Below, piece after piece: positions 45,415 through 57,342 of a stretch of 64,000 nt of DNA. The notes beneath the pieces are model-generated. The model had not been told where the DNA came from and ran no database searches. It worked only from the letters and a program-made list of their open reading frames with translations. Origin of the DNA: Geotrypetes seraphini. Its lineage: Eukaryota > Chordata > Amphibia > Gymnophiona > Dermophiidae. Numbering within the stretch: the stretch's first letter is position 1; each line of letters opens with the position of its first letter. The stretch spans positions 4,278,001 to 4,342,000 of the forward strand of contig NC_047096.1 in the NCBI RefSeq assembly GCF_902459505.1, written 5' to 3'. A program made the position numbers and the translations under genes.

Positions 45415-45433
45415 AACACACACACACACACCA
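45415..45433. repeat. Short (CA)n run
   Basis: About nine ACs. Confidence 0.8.
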
Positions 45434-45897
45434 GAGGGGAGTCAGCAGCAGCAGGAAAAAGAACCAGCTCCAGAGCCCATGACAGGAGGGATTGAGGGAA
45501 GAAGCTGTGCCTATTGCTTTGCTCTTCTGAGCAGGCACCAGGCACAGTTCCTCCCCTCTTTTATGGGGCTGCTCTGCACATGTGATTTGAATGCTATTGG
45601 GCCGAGCATAGCCCAGCAAAAGATTGCTCCCACTCTACTCAAAATGGCAAGTACCGAGCTTTGAAATTTAGCAAAAGGGTGTAACCTCTGCAAGTTGCTT
45701 GCAGTCTGCATAAAACAGGTATTTCCTGCTAGCATTCTATACCAGTTATTCATCTCAAGAGGCATCTTACCAAAAATAACATCATTATCAATATGTGTTT
45801 TCTAAAGAGAAAAGGAAAATCACAAAGAAAAAAAGGAAAAATCAAAAAACTTAGGAGGTCCTTTTACGAACCTGCAGTAAAAACTAATAGGTGCTTA

Positions 45898-46200
45898 ACA
45901 TCAGAGAAAATATTTCTTCACACAATGTATAATTAAACTCTGGAGTTCAATGCCAGAAAATGTGGTAAAATCAGTTAGTTTAGCAGGGTTTAAAAAAAGG
46001 TTTGGATAAATTCCTAAAAGAGAAGTCCGCAGGCCATTATTGAGATGGTTTGGAGAAATCCACTGCTTATTCCTAGGATATGCAACATTAAATCTGTTTT
46101 ACTCCTTGAGATCTTGCCAAGTTCCTGTGACCTGGGTTAGCCACGGTTGGAAATAGGATACTGGGTTTGATGGACCCTTGGTCTGTCCCAATATGGCACA
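45898..46200 (+). mobile_element. CR1 3' tail
   Basis: AATATTTCTTCACACAATG, ACTCTGGAGTTCAATGCCAG, GGTTTGGATAAATTCCTAA and GGACCCTTGGTCTGTCCC. Confidence 0.8.
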
Positions 46201-46384
46201 AGGGCTTTAGTACAAGGGCTCCTATAATTGCTAGCATTGAAATATGATTCAACTGGTTTCTTTATGGATCCTTTGTTAATACATTGAATGGAATGTTACA
46301 TCTTCTGCTCAAATACTGCAGAGCTCACGCCAAAGCTGCAAATATTACAAAAATGTTTTATCTTGCATATTTTCCCTACCCAAG

Positions 46385-46560
46385 CTGAAAGGTGTTAAGT
46401 TATGTAATGTAATTTATTTCTTATATATTAGGTTCTAAGCGGTTTGAAGAAAATATACATTAAGATTATAAATGAGAAGTAAGAAGGTACTTAAAAAAAA
46501 ATTCCCTTACTGTCCCGAAGGCTCACAATCTAACTAAAGTACCTGGAAATTAATAAAGAA
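46385..46560 (-). mobile_element. SINE tail fragment
   Basis: GAAGGCTCACAATCTAACTA and TTCTAAGCGGTTTGAAGAAA are reverse-complemented SINE middle and tail. 46,560-47,235 is unassigned. Confidence 0.55.
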
Positions 46561-47235
46561 GAGAAAATAAAGATGGTTGAAAAAAGAAAAATTCTATGTG
46601 AACTTATAGGATGGAAATTAAACTGACAGTGAAGAACTGTATGAAAAATACATATGGAATTCAGTTAGAGAGGGTAGGTTACAATCTATTTATGGTATTT
46701 GTTTAATTGGAAGGTGTTAAGGTGGGTCATTTGGGGGAAGGTTATCTGAAGGTAGGTGAATCTTCTGGAGGTAAAAGAGGAGTTACCAAAAAAAAGTGTG
46801 TTACCAAAGAAAAATAAGGTTTCACAACCCTACTTAGGCTGAAGAGAAATGTTTATTTGGGGAAGAGGTGGGGAGCTGGATAGTTAAATTAGCACAGTAC
46901 AGGCTGAAACTTAAAAATATGGCAAAAACAGGACTTTGAAATAATTGTCTCCGAGTTTAAGGTCAGGATTTAAAATACTGGGTGAAAGCTAACTGTGAAA
47001 ACCAAACAAACCTATAAGCAAGAATGTTTCAGCTCCTGCCCCTCTGATGTTACAGGATTTCCATATTTCACTTTTGACACACTGCCAAAGCTTGACAGTT
47101 TACAGTAAACCAGTAAACAGTAGGAGTATTCAAGCAGGAAGAGCTATATTAGGAAGCCCAGGTAGGAGAAAAAAAGGCAGGAAGGACTGCTGTAAAGGTG
47201 AGACGGCCCAAATAACCAAACTTTTAGGACTCTAA

Positions 47236-47386
47236 GGGTCCTTTTACTAAGCCGCGTTAGGGCTTTAACACGTGGAATAGCGCACGCTAGACCTTAACGC
47301 CAGCATTGAGCTGGCGTTAGCTCTAGCCGCGTAGCGCGAATTTAGCCTGCGCTAAAATCGCTAACGCGGCTTAGTAAAAGGAGCCC
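47236..47386. mobile_element. Palindromic MITE, TTTTACTAAGCCGCG family
   Basis: GGGTCCTTTTACTAAGCCGC ... GCGGCTTAGTAAAAGGAGCC, well preserved, about 150 bp, rich in GCTAGC/CGCG motifs. 47,390-48,660 is unassigned. Confidence 0.82.
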
Positions 47387-48661
47387 AAAGTGCATGCGAA
47401 GGTACAAACCATTCCAAGGAGAAACTGCCAAAGCCTCTTTAGTTCTGCAATCTGTAATCATTTGGGGGGGGGGGGGGCAGGAGCAGAGAAGCTAGAATTT
47501 CCACCACATGAATTAGCTCTGAGCACCTCCCGCACTCATTTCTTTAAAATTGCCCTGTGCAAATGCTACTGTAATATTAGCACAGAGCCATATATATTCA
47601 ACACATATTTTAAAAGCCCTTTTTGACAGCCATAGGAAAAAAAAAATGGGTTTAACACCCAGGAAAGCCCAGCCTATGAATGTGCCCAGCCCATCTCTTA
47701 GAGCCGCTTAGGCAGCTGTGGGGATAGGTCGGGATCCACTTCAGCTTGCGGATCTTTTCTGCACCTGTCACAAGACAATGAGACAAAGAACTGGTTCACA
47801 AAACTGGAAATGGGATGATGTCACCACTGGGAAAATGCTCCTGGAACTTTTAACTTTCACTGCGCAGTCACAGAGGATCAGAACAGCTGTGAGCTGTAAA
47901 GCACAGAGCCGTCTTACACCCTGCTCTTTTACAGGCGTTTCAGGAGAGCTGGAATGTGACTCTAGTGGAACATTTTCCTAGACCTGCGCAGTATCACCTC
48001 AGTCCTTCAGGTGCGAGAAGCACAAAACCAGTCTGAGCAGCTCCTACAGGCCAAGAACCCAAGGAAATCCAGCTGGATGCCACAAAAAGAAGCTCTCGAT
48101 GTTCTTCCCATGGGTTGGAAGAGAAACTGGTTAGAGCAGGGCTGGTTTCCCAGTGTTTTTACACTGCTTGGAATGAAGGTGACTCACACAAAGACATCTA
48201 TTAATTTTGTTTTCTATATCCCAGAACGGGTTACAGGCTAACTTACAGAATATACAGTTTACAGCTTGCAATGATTTTACACTTATAGGCCAACAGCCAT
48301 CATACTATCTCCAGCCATCTCATAACTTATGAAGAAAACCCTTTGTAACTTCAGCTTGTAACTTTTGTTGCTAACAACTGAAAAGGTCCCCATCCCATCC
48401 TGCCTGTTTTCACTCCTTTTGTCTTAGTGCCTCAGGCTTGTGCAAGCTCAGGATGGGTGGTGTAGTGGGGGACGAGATTGGCATTAGCCTTATTTAGGAA
48501 CTCCGCTAAATCCCTTCCTCGTTAATCATAACCATCTAGACTAGAATGCCTGCCTCTTTCTTTCCCCTCTCAACTTCTTATATAATCACTCTACATTAGC
48601 TCAGATGACTACATTCAGACAAGCTACAATTAGTCCTATAGTTCCAATATTATTAGATTAT

Positions 48662-49165
48662 AATAAAATTTCATGTTAATCTAAACTAAACCTTAAGTTT
48701 GTATACTGTATCATCTCCACAATCGTAGAGCTCGGCACGGTTTACAGGAACTGGTATAAAGAAGGAACTCCAAAGTAAGGGTTACGGGAATTTAGTATAA
48801 AGAAGGTTTAGAGGGACTTAGTATACCATAGAGGGAGGAAGTATTACATTTTTGAGAATAGCCAAGTTTTCAGATGTTTTTGGAATAATTGGAGGGAGCC
48901 CAGATTCCGGAGTGGGATAGTAAGGTTATTCCAGAGCTCTGTGATTCTGAAGGAGAGGGATGTCCCTAGTTTTCCTGCATGGGATAAGCCTTTTAACGAG
49001 GGGAAGGAGAGTTTGAATTTTTGGGTGGATCTGCTGGTATCAGGATTCGAGGAATTCCAAGATAGTGGAATAAGGGGAGGAAGGATGCCGTGTAGGATCT
49101 TAAATGTTAGGCAGGCGCATTTAAAGTGAACCCTGGAAATTACTGGAAGCCAGTTAATATACTGG
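48662..49165 (-). mobile_element. L2-like LINE 3' portion
   Basis: The minus frame reads NWLPVISRVHFKCACLTF, KILHGILPPLIPLSWNSSNP and ITELWNNLTIPLRNLGSLQL, then the CCGTGCCGAGCTC tail. Same family as 43.1 kb. Confidence 0.87.
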
Positions 49166-49277
49166 CACCAAACAAAAAAAGGCAAGTAAATACCTCAAAT
49201 GCAGCATGAAGTTTGTTTTTGGGGTTATTTTTATAAATTCATATTTTAGTGTCAGCACACCTTAGAAGCCCCTAGAC

Positions 49278-49457
49278 CGGTGGTTCCTAAACCTGATCCT
49301 GGAGACACCCTCTAGCCAGTCAGGGTTTCAGGATATCCACAATGAATATTCATGAGAGAGATTTGCATGCCGTCTCCTTGGTATGCTAATCTCTTATGAA
49401 TATTCATTGTGGAAAACCTGACTGGGAATCCTCCAGCACCAGGTTTGAGAACCACTG
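49278..49457. mobile_element. Palindromic hAT MITE
   Basis: CGGTGGTTCCTAAACCTG ... CAGGTTTGAGAACCACTG with the perfect duplication ccctagac. Confidence 0.9.
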
Positions 49458-51735
49458 CCCTAGACAGCTCTTGAGGGACAGAAAAACAGGACCCTTTAGC
49501 ATAACAAGGGCGGGGCGGTATGGGAGGTCCACCCTGGGCACAGAGAGTTGGGAGGTGCTGGAATGGCCATGTGTCCGATGTCAGATCCGCCCCCTCAGCC
49601 ATCAACTTTCTGTACTAGGGTGGGGGACCAGCAGAGTTGACAACTGCATGTACACAGACCATGGCCCCACAACTGCTCCATGCAGCCCCTACAGCCTGGT
49701 GAAGGGAGGTGCTCCGCCCCAGGTAGCCAGCAAGCCGGGTACGTTACTGGCAAGAACAGCGCAGTATGCACTCCAGTGCAGTATGCACCTTCTTCAACTT
49801 CTGCCAGGCTTAGGGCCCAGAGCAACTGCTCTGAAAGTTAGAAAACCATACCATCAGAACAGTGAAAGGTAAAGAAATTGCCCTGACACTAGCAAAATCT
49901 ATGCACCTGGAGCCATCATTTCATTAAGCAACAAGAATAACTGGTCCATGTGGGAAAAGTGGGCTTCAGTCTGAAGCAGTGGCAGTCTATTAGAGGTGTG
50001 CAACAGGATGTAATTTGGTCTCAGTGTCTACCCCATCTCCAGTCAGCAATTTTCTATCCCCATCATATTGTTATTGTCCCTGGGGATATCCCATTGGCCT
50101 AGATCCATGCACACCTCTACATACTATGCACCGGTTGCAGTAAAGGCCCAGATTTTGGATTAGATGACCAAAACTTTTGTTTCATAGGAAAAATATATAT
50201 AAAATATACTGTAAGAAACCCCTTTCTTCAGCATCTTAAAGTGTCTTCTCTCTAGGACACTGGAAGTCCAGCTACTTCCAGGTGACTATTAGTCTGACAA
50301 CTGGGAAAGCAATGTTCTGTTGTAGAGAAAAATAAGATGGTACTTTGGTTTTCTCTGTTTCTATGAAAAAATGCTATTAGTTCATTATTAACTCCAAAGC
50401 AGAAGTAATTGCCAAGTCAAGGGGGAGGGAAAGACTGAAAAACCAAACAATTCCTTAGCTACCTCTCATCTTACTGTATTTTCTTACATGAAGGCATAAC
50501 TGGGAGAATTGGGCATGCACAGGAGAGTTAGGTCAGACTCTTTGCATGGAGTAGCATATGAAAAACAATCAAACACAAAAAACACCAGAGGAGAGGGGAA
50601 ACACACTGTTTTCAAACGAACAGCCTTCTCAGAAACATTGCAACAGAGCTCCACTGGTCCATACTGTGAGCAACTGGCACAGCTGTGCGGTTTTCAAGTA
50701 GAAAAATTGCCTCCTTGCCCAGCACCGGTGACTTAAGGAGAGGCAAGCAGGTTCACTCACCTGGTCTGTACCATGTGCTTGTTTTAACACTTATCCAACA
50801 CAGCATGACACACTGTGAAAATATTTTTCTTACACACCCAATAAAGAAGCAACCAGGCTCCCTCCCAGAGAGGGACCTATCAAATGCCTACTGTTTTCCA
50901 TTCAGACTACAAGCATGTTACCCAAGAGCCAGAGCTAATGCTTCTGGAGAGGAAGGGTGGGAGATGCTAGATGCTACCTTAATAAGAGGGTTTAAAAATA
51001 TACATTAAGAGTAATTCAAAGTTATCACCATCAATAAGAGATTCTGGGTTACACTAAAATCAAGAAAAGAAGCTACCAGAACTATAGGAAGGAGATTCTG
51101 AACTAAAAGTGCTTCTGCAAGAAAAAACTATCATGTTTTGGGGGTTTTTTTTAACATTAAAAGACTGAAATACACAGCTGGGCAATGAAGGTTAATGCAT
51201 GAATCAAGGTGTAGCTCAGAGCAACTTCAGATGCCATATAGGAAGAGCACCCTCTGGTGTTCAAAAGGAGAAATAGTTTGCAATCTTTCAAGATCTCCAA
51301 AGCAGTGTTCTACTTTCTTCAGTGCAAGGCCCAGGGGCTAATGGCAGCCCGTGAAGACCTCTGGAGTGGCCCCCATCATTCTGGGTTTCTTTTTTTCTCT
51401 CGTCTCTGCCTCTTAACTCATCCTTGGGCTAGAAAGGAAGAAACAGATTGGGAGGGAAAGGAAAGACCTGCAAACTTGATGGACAAAGTATTTTTCAGTA
51501 GACATTTGGAAACCTCTTTCAGAATACCCTCAATAAAAAGTTTGAAGACAGGCTGGTGGGGATGGATGTCATTGACACAACCCCACATGGGAAGATATTT
51601 GGCGGCTCTCCTTCAGCTCATTTGAATCCAAAGCTGCCTCAACTTAAAAATTAATGACAACCACTGACCTAGAGAAAAACCAATGCAGTTTCACCCACAT
51701 AATGGTTTCCTCTAAAACTATTATACATACAGTAA
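49458..51735. other. Intergenic, unassigned
   Basis: Only weak hints of an old MITE at about 49,490-49,730 (GGTCCACCCTGGGCA / GGTGCTCCGCCCCAGG). No gene, RNA or clear repeat elsewhere. Short open frames here show no known motif. Confidence 0.5.
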
Positions 51736-51741
51736 ACAGGA

Positions 51742-52698
51742 AGTCCTCGAGTTACAGACACCTGACTTAAGTACAACTTATACTTAAGAACATGCTTGCA
51801 GCTTCATTTGATTTCACTGAGCTATATTTACAGTGCCATAGACTCCTCTACTTCTGCAGCAGATTCAGGAATGACGCTTGGCCACATTAATAACAGTGTG
51901 TGGTTGTGTATGCTGTACCTTAGAGGGACAGTTGGCCCTTTTTTCAGCTGGGAGCAGAAGTAAGCAGCAAGAATCTTAAAATCTACAAGTTCTGAGTTAC
52001 ATACAAATCTGACATGATAAAGAAGGGAATCACGAGCATATCAGCGGACATCATAATGACGCTTTACAGAACTATGGTCAGACCACATTTGGAATACTGT
52101 ATCCAACATTGGTCTCCCTACCTGAAGAAGGATATAACCCTGTTGGAGAGGGTGCAGAGGCGAGCCACAAAGCTAGTAAAAGGCTTCGAGAATTTGAGCT
52201 ACAATGAACGCCTTGGAAAACTGGGATTATTCACCCTTGAGAAGAGAAGGCTGCGAGGGGAAGTGATAGAGACTTTCAAAATACTAAAAGGATTCGACAA
52301 AAGAGCAAAAAACATCGTTATTCACATTGTCAAATGTGACTTGGACAAGGGGTCATGGACTGAAACTGAGGGGCACCAGGCCCAGGACAAATATCAAAGT
52401 TCTGTTTCTCTCAGCGAGTGGTGGACGCTTGGAATGCTCTCCCGGAGGAGGTTGTGTCGGAGACCACCATTCCAGGATTCAAGGGCAAGTTGGATGCACA
52501 CCTTCTTGCAAAACATATTGAGGGGTATGGGTAAACAGGGTCTTTGGCAGGGAACATCGGGACTGGCCTCCGCATATGCGGGTCACCAGACAGGATGGAC
52601 CTAGGGTCTGATCCGGTGAATGGCATTTCTTATGTTCTTATGACTTAAGAACAGCTTTAAAAACTTAACTCATTCTTAACCTGGGGACTGCCTGTATA
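51742..52698. mobile_element. Tigger-like MITE interrupted by CR1
   Basis: Left ACAGGAAGTCCTCGAGTTAC and right TTAACCTGGGGACTGCCTGT are inverted ends next to TA. The insertion at about 52,010-52,641 is a CR1 copy. Confidence 0.65.
52010..52641 (+). mobile_element. CR1 LINE 3' portion, nested
   Basis: TMVRPHLEYCIQHWSPYLKK, LLERVQRRATKLVKGFENLS and YNERLGKLGLFTLEKRRLRG in one frame, then a shift before the final domain. It ends GGTCTGATCCGGTGAATGGC and CTTATGTTCTTATGA. Confidence 0.9.
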
Positions 52699-52703
52699 TA
52701 CAA

Positions 52704-52835
52704 GGTCGAGTCACATTATTATGACCACCCCCCAGAACAGGAAGTCGCTATATTGCAGGCAGAATCTCAATATTGTAACTTCTATTGTGGATAACATGCA
52801 ACAGTATTCTTGTACAATTACTGTATAATAACAAA
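52704..52835. mobile_element. Solo end of a Tc1-type element
   Basis: TACAAGGTCGAGTCACATTA followed by TTATGACCACC matches the terminus of the complete element at 55.2 kb. The rest is missing. Confidence 0.65.
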
Positions 52836-53330
52836 TTAAAAAGGAACATGCCACCGCTGTCCATAATGATTCTAGAACGCCGCTCCAGAAGCAGGTTCAT
52901 TCTTACTTAAGTTGGAAACTAGAAAGAATGCTAATTTCAAATTTTCCATTCTTTTTCTAAATTGCCCTCTTCCTTCTTAGGCAAATCTCTAGTCTTACAT
53001 CAACAGACAGGCCCAACATTTAGCCAGCCGCTTTTTATAATGAGATCTCTTGACTCCCTACACTCTCATGCACACTGCATTCATCTCGCTATGTTTCCTC
53101 TCCTCCCCTTGATTCCTTACCCTAGCAATCAGGCTTGAGCCACTGTATCAAAAGTGATCACAACCTGGCATTTAGAACTCACCTATGGATCCCAAACCTA
53201 ATTTCCTCACGCCTCCCTTAACCACTTGCTGTGGAGCCATGAATCTGTTCTTTCTATTCTATATTTTCTTTTTAGTTTTGAGTCTTTTTTTTGTAATTTT
53301 TCTTTCTGTACTTTTAGCAATACAGTGCTC

Positions 53331-53708
53331 CCCCGCGAATTCGTGGTCCGCGATTTGCGGTCCAGGTCATTCCCAATATTTTCCGACCACGAATGACCAG
53401 GCAGGAGAGGGCAGCCAGAGCACCAGCGAGTGAAGGAAATCACTTGTAGTATGCTCCGACCGCCTCTTCCTGTACTGAAGTCAGGCCTCACCAATCAGGA
53501 GCTGCGTGTCAAAGCAGCTTCTGATTGGTGAGACCCAACTTTAATACAGAAAGAGGCGGTCGGAGCATACCGTGAGTGATTTCCTTCACTCGTCGGTGCT
53601 CCAGCTGCCCTCTCCTATTTCCCCCACTAAAAACCGTATAAACGGTTTTTCCAGCATTCACAGGGGGTTCCTGGAACGGAACCCCCATGAATATCGGGGG
53701 AGTACTGT
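53331..53708. mobile_element. Tigger-like MITE with internal inverted repeat
   Basis: CAGTGCTCCCCCGCGAATTC ... TATCGGGGGAGTACTG with TA at both edges. Inside, GTATGCTCCGACCGCCTCTT and its complement face each other across AATCAGGAGCTG. Confidence 0.82.
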
Positions 53709-55193
53709 ATTATAGGCCTGTCACATAGGTAGCTGGGCAACATACAAGGCAGAGAGATAAAATGCAAAGAGCAACTGAAAACTCGTAACGCCAGTCAGAC
53801 CAGTTCTGACTGAAGTGGACTCATGCAAGGGTAGAAAGCACTACCTTCATGGCCCTATTCTGAATCCCTTCTTCTAGATGAGGAATTCAACATCTCTTCC
53901 TACACATTCCTGTTTTGCAAATGTCACGCTTGGTTCAACTGATGCACTAAATAAAATGAAAAGAAAAAAGCTTCAAGACATCAGAATTTTCTTTCACTCA
54001 TTTTATTTTTTATTAAAAAAAAACCCCCACACAAACAGCTTTGTCACCCAGTAAGTAGAACTTTTCACTCTAATACAACAGTACATTCAGTAAGTTTCAA
54101 GTCATGCAGCATCATACCGAGTGTGACGAGCATGGCCAGTTAAATAAGATCAGCAATATTCAACCTGTCAGACAGCAAGCAAAACTGAAAAGTGAGAGGC
54201 TTATGGCACCTCACAGACTAATTCACTATGCAATATGCAAGAGTCCACTTTAAATGCAAAATTCAACCGTCGTGCTCACTTCAAGCTTCGTATTTGAAGG
54301 GCTCCATTTAAAAGTTGAGACCTAAACATCCAGATTGCACAGTCCTGCTTTGCAGACTTTCAGCTGGGATGACCTGTAAGACTATTATGTTTATCATTGT
54401 TTTCAAAGAAGTACAACTTCTGTGCACATTGCTACAAATGTAACAGCAATACATTAAACTGGAAATCAGATTTTCAGAACCTCCCTGCTGTCTTTGAATC
54501 ATATTATGATCATTCTGCTGGGCTGAAAAGTGTGCGTCAAATCCATCACAATGACAGCAACAGTACAGATGCAAGTATTAGAGAGGGGGAGTTGCGACAA
54601 ATTCTCTCCCCCCACCCCCTCCCCAGTGAAGGCAGCTTATTGTCCAGTGAAATTTTTACCCTGGCTGAATAATGCGTTTAGCTACATTGACTATAGTCTG
54701 GGTTTCCCGTTGAAAAAGCCAGTTATGTTGACCAACTCCCTACCTCCTGCAATAAGGAAAAAATCATAATAGCCCTCCTCTGCATTAAAAAAGGCCACCT
54801 CTTCAAGGTAATTAGTTCACACTATTTTCAATCATGCTGAATAAAAAACACAGTTGTTCAATCTGGTGTACCTTTGTCAAGAACTTTACTGTTCTATCAC
54901 TTAGCCAGAACCCACACACCAACAATACTTAAAAAGACTCTCAAAGCAGTGCTAAAAATCCTATGTTAAAACATCTTTCAGAGAAATTAGCTCTTCTTGG
55001 CTGGCAAGTATGAGCCTCAGATGACTACCTCTAAGACATCTCCACCTTCTGAAGCGAGACTGAAAATTAGCTGTGGTTAGAAAACTTAAATAGGACCTTC
55101 AGGAACTCATTAGCTTATTTAAGCAAACAGTGAGGGGGGGTCAGCAGGCACTGCCTTAGGAGGAAATGTCAGAACAGAATAAAAAAATGAATA

Positions 55194-56384
55194 TACATGG
55201 TCAAGTCACATTATGACCACCCACCTGCTAATATCCTCTGGCAGGACGGATGGCAGCCTGATGCCTTGGGAGTGACTCAATAAGATGCTGGATGTTTGCT
55301 AGAGGTTTCTGGAACCATGCAGACTGCATTGCGTCCAACAGTTGCTGGCAGGTGCACGGTGGTGGATCCAGTCAAACATGTTGATCGAGGTGATCCCAAA
55401 TGTGCTCAATTGGATTAAGGTCTGAGGAATTCGGAGGCCAGGAAGGTAGCTGGAAGTCTTGGTCGTGCTCTGTGAACTACTCACAAACAATTCTGGCAGT
55501 ATGGCACGTCGTACTGTCCTGTTGGAAGATCTCATCAGCCATAGGGAAGACCGTCAAAATGTAAGGGTGTACTTGATCAGCAAGGATGGAGAGATACCCA
55601 TAACGGTTGAGAGTGCCTTCCAGAAGTATCAAGTGACCCAGACCATACCAAGAAAAAACATTCTCCAGACCATAATGCTGCAGCCACTAGCTTGTGTAGT
55701 CCAATGGCTACTGGGTGTTTGTTCTTGGCAGTTTCACGCCTAACACGCCAACGTCCATCCGTTCAATGGAGCTCAAAACGTGACTCTTCGGAGAAGACAA
55801 CCCACCCAGTCAGTATAAGTCCAATGTCGGTACTCCTGTGTAAATTGCAGCTGTTTTTTTGCAATGAACCTTCATGAGCATGGGTGAGGTCACCAGTCAT
55901 CTGCTTCAGAGCCCCATTCGCAGCAGGGTTTCGCTTCACAGTCATTATGAACACACATCTGGAAACCCCCCTGGTTTGTTTGGATGGTAAGCTGCTCCAC
56001 AGTAGCATGTCGATTGGCCTGTACCAACTTGCGCAGCCAATGTTCACCTCTCACATCGATGGCTCGTGCTGCCCCCTAGTTACCACGTTGGGTCATTGAA
56101 AAGGTTCCATTCATCCACTCCCAGTATACTTCAACCACAGCAGCCTGTGAACAGTTCACAAACTCCGCCATTTCCGTGATGCTGCAACCCTTGGCCCAGT
56201 AGACAGTAATCATGCCTTTTTCAATGTCTGATAAATCACGTTTTTCCCCCACGACAGCCATGGTTGCTATATTGGCAACATGCTGACATCTTACCTTGTA
56301 TGCCCACAAAGTCTGCGTTCATTCATTGGATGTGTGACCCTGACATCAGAAGTAGGCAGTGGTCATAATAATGTGACTCAAATA
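55194..56384 (-). mobile_element. Tc1-type DNA transposon, transposase decayed
   Basis: Inverted ends ACATGGTCAAGTCACATTAT and ATAATGTGACTCAAATAT. The minus strand encodes, in pieces, KRDLSDIEKGMITVYWAKGC and CSITEMAEFVNCSQAAV (the DNA-binding domain), then a RAIDVRGEHWLRKLVQANRH segment, and at the end PNSSDLNPIEHIWDHLDQHV (the last catalytic acid region). Several frame breaks separate them. About 1.19 kb, almost full length. It lies in the presumed YOD1 3' UTR in sense with YOD1. Confidence 0.88.
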
Positions 56385-56605
56385 TGCAGAAGACAAATGT
56401 AAGATACCTTCCCCCAAAACTGCTAAGTTACAGCTCAAAATGTCCTTTTCCAGAGCTCAGTTTATTTCTTAATTAAGAGCGACTACAGAAGCGGAAACCT
56501 CAGTACCATTTTGTTGGATATAGAACAGGTTAAAAGAAGTTGGAAAAAATCCAATAATAAAACCACTTCAAGCCCAATTCACTACAGTTTCTCATGCTCT
56601 GCATG

Positions 56606-56770
56606 ATTACTGAATAAGAACATAATAGCCTTACTGGGTCAGACCAATGGTCCATCAAGCCCAGTAGTCCGTTCTCATGGTGGCCAATCCAGGTCACTAG
56701 TACCTGGTTAAAACCCAAGGAGTAGCAACATTCCAACATCTCAGAGAAGAGCAAGATTCCGTAACCCCAA
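56606..56770 (-). mobile_element. CR1 3' tail
   Basis: ACTGGGTCAGACCAATGGTC, TGGCCAATCCAGGTCACTAG and GAGTAGCAACATTCCA, reverse-complement CR1 tail. Confidence 0.82.
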
Positions 56771-56783
56771 TGAGAGCAACAAT

Positions 56784-57342
56784 GAGATAAACATAGGGGA
56801 AGCCACTGCTTGCCTTGGCATCAGTAGCATGGAATGTTGCTACTAATTGGATTTCTGCCAGATGCTTGGAACCTGGATTGGCCACTGTTGGAAACAGGAT
56901 ACTGGGCTAGATGGACCCTTGATCTTACCCAGTAGGGCTATTCTTATGTTCTCATCAGTGGCATAGTAAGGGGGTGAGGGGGGGCCGGTCCACCCCCGGC
57001 ACCGTCATGGTAGGGGCGTAGCATCCATCCCCCCCCCCCCTGCTGCATTCGTACACCACTTCCCTTCTCCTGTATCTCTATAACATTCATGGCGCAAGCA
57101 GCAACCCCCAACCTGCATTGGCTCTTCTTCTGACATCACTTTCTGGGCCCGCGTCTAGGACGTGACATCAGAGAGAGAGTCCATGCAGGTGTGACAGAAG
57201 GTTGGGGGTTGCTGCTTGTAAGTACGGGGAAAGGGAATTATCAGGGAGAGGGGGAGGAACATGCAGGGATGGGGGCGAAGAGGGTGGGGTAGGGGCACCA
57301 CCACCCCGGGTGTCTCACCCTCACTACGCCACTGGTTCTCAT
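56784..57342 (+). mobile_element. CR1 3' tail closed by a hAT insertion
   Basis: AGGGGAAGCCACTGCTTGCC, GTAGCATGGAATGTTGCTAC, GGGCTAGATGGACCCTTGAT and TTCTTATGTTCTCAT. The last bases were duplicated by the hAT element. Confidence 0.82.
56956..57334. mobile_element. hAT MITE, CAGTGGCGTAG family, best copy
   Basis: CAGTGGCATAGTAAGGGGG ... CACCCTCACTACGCCACTG with the perfect duplication gttctcat, taken from the CR1 tail it entered. Confidence 0.93.

Noticed and set aside
51257-51625. 122-codon plus-strand frame
   Set aside because: No domain, no splice context and no conserved pattern; probably chance in unassigned sequence.
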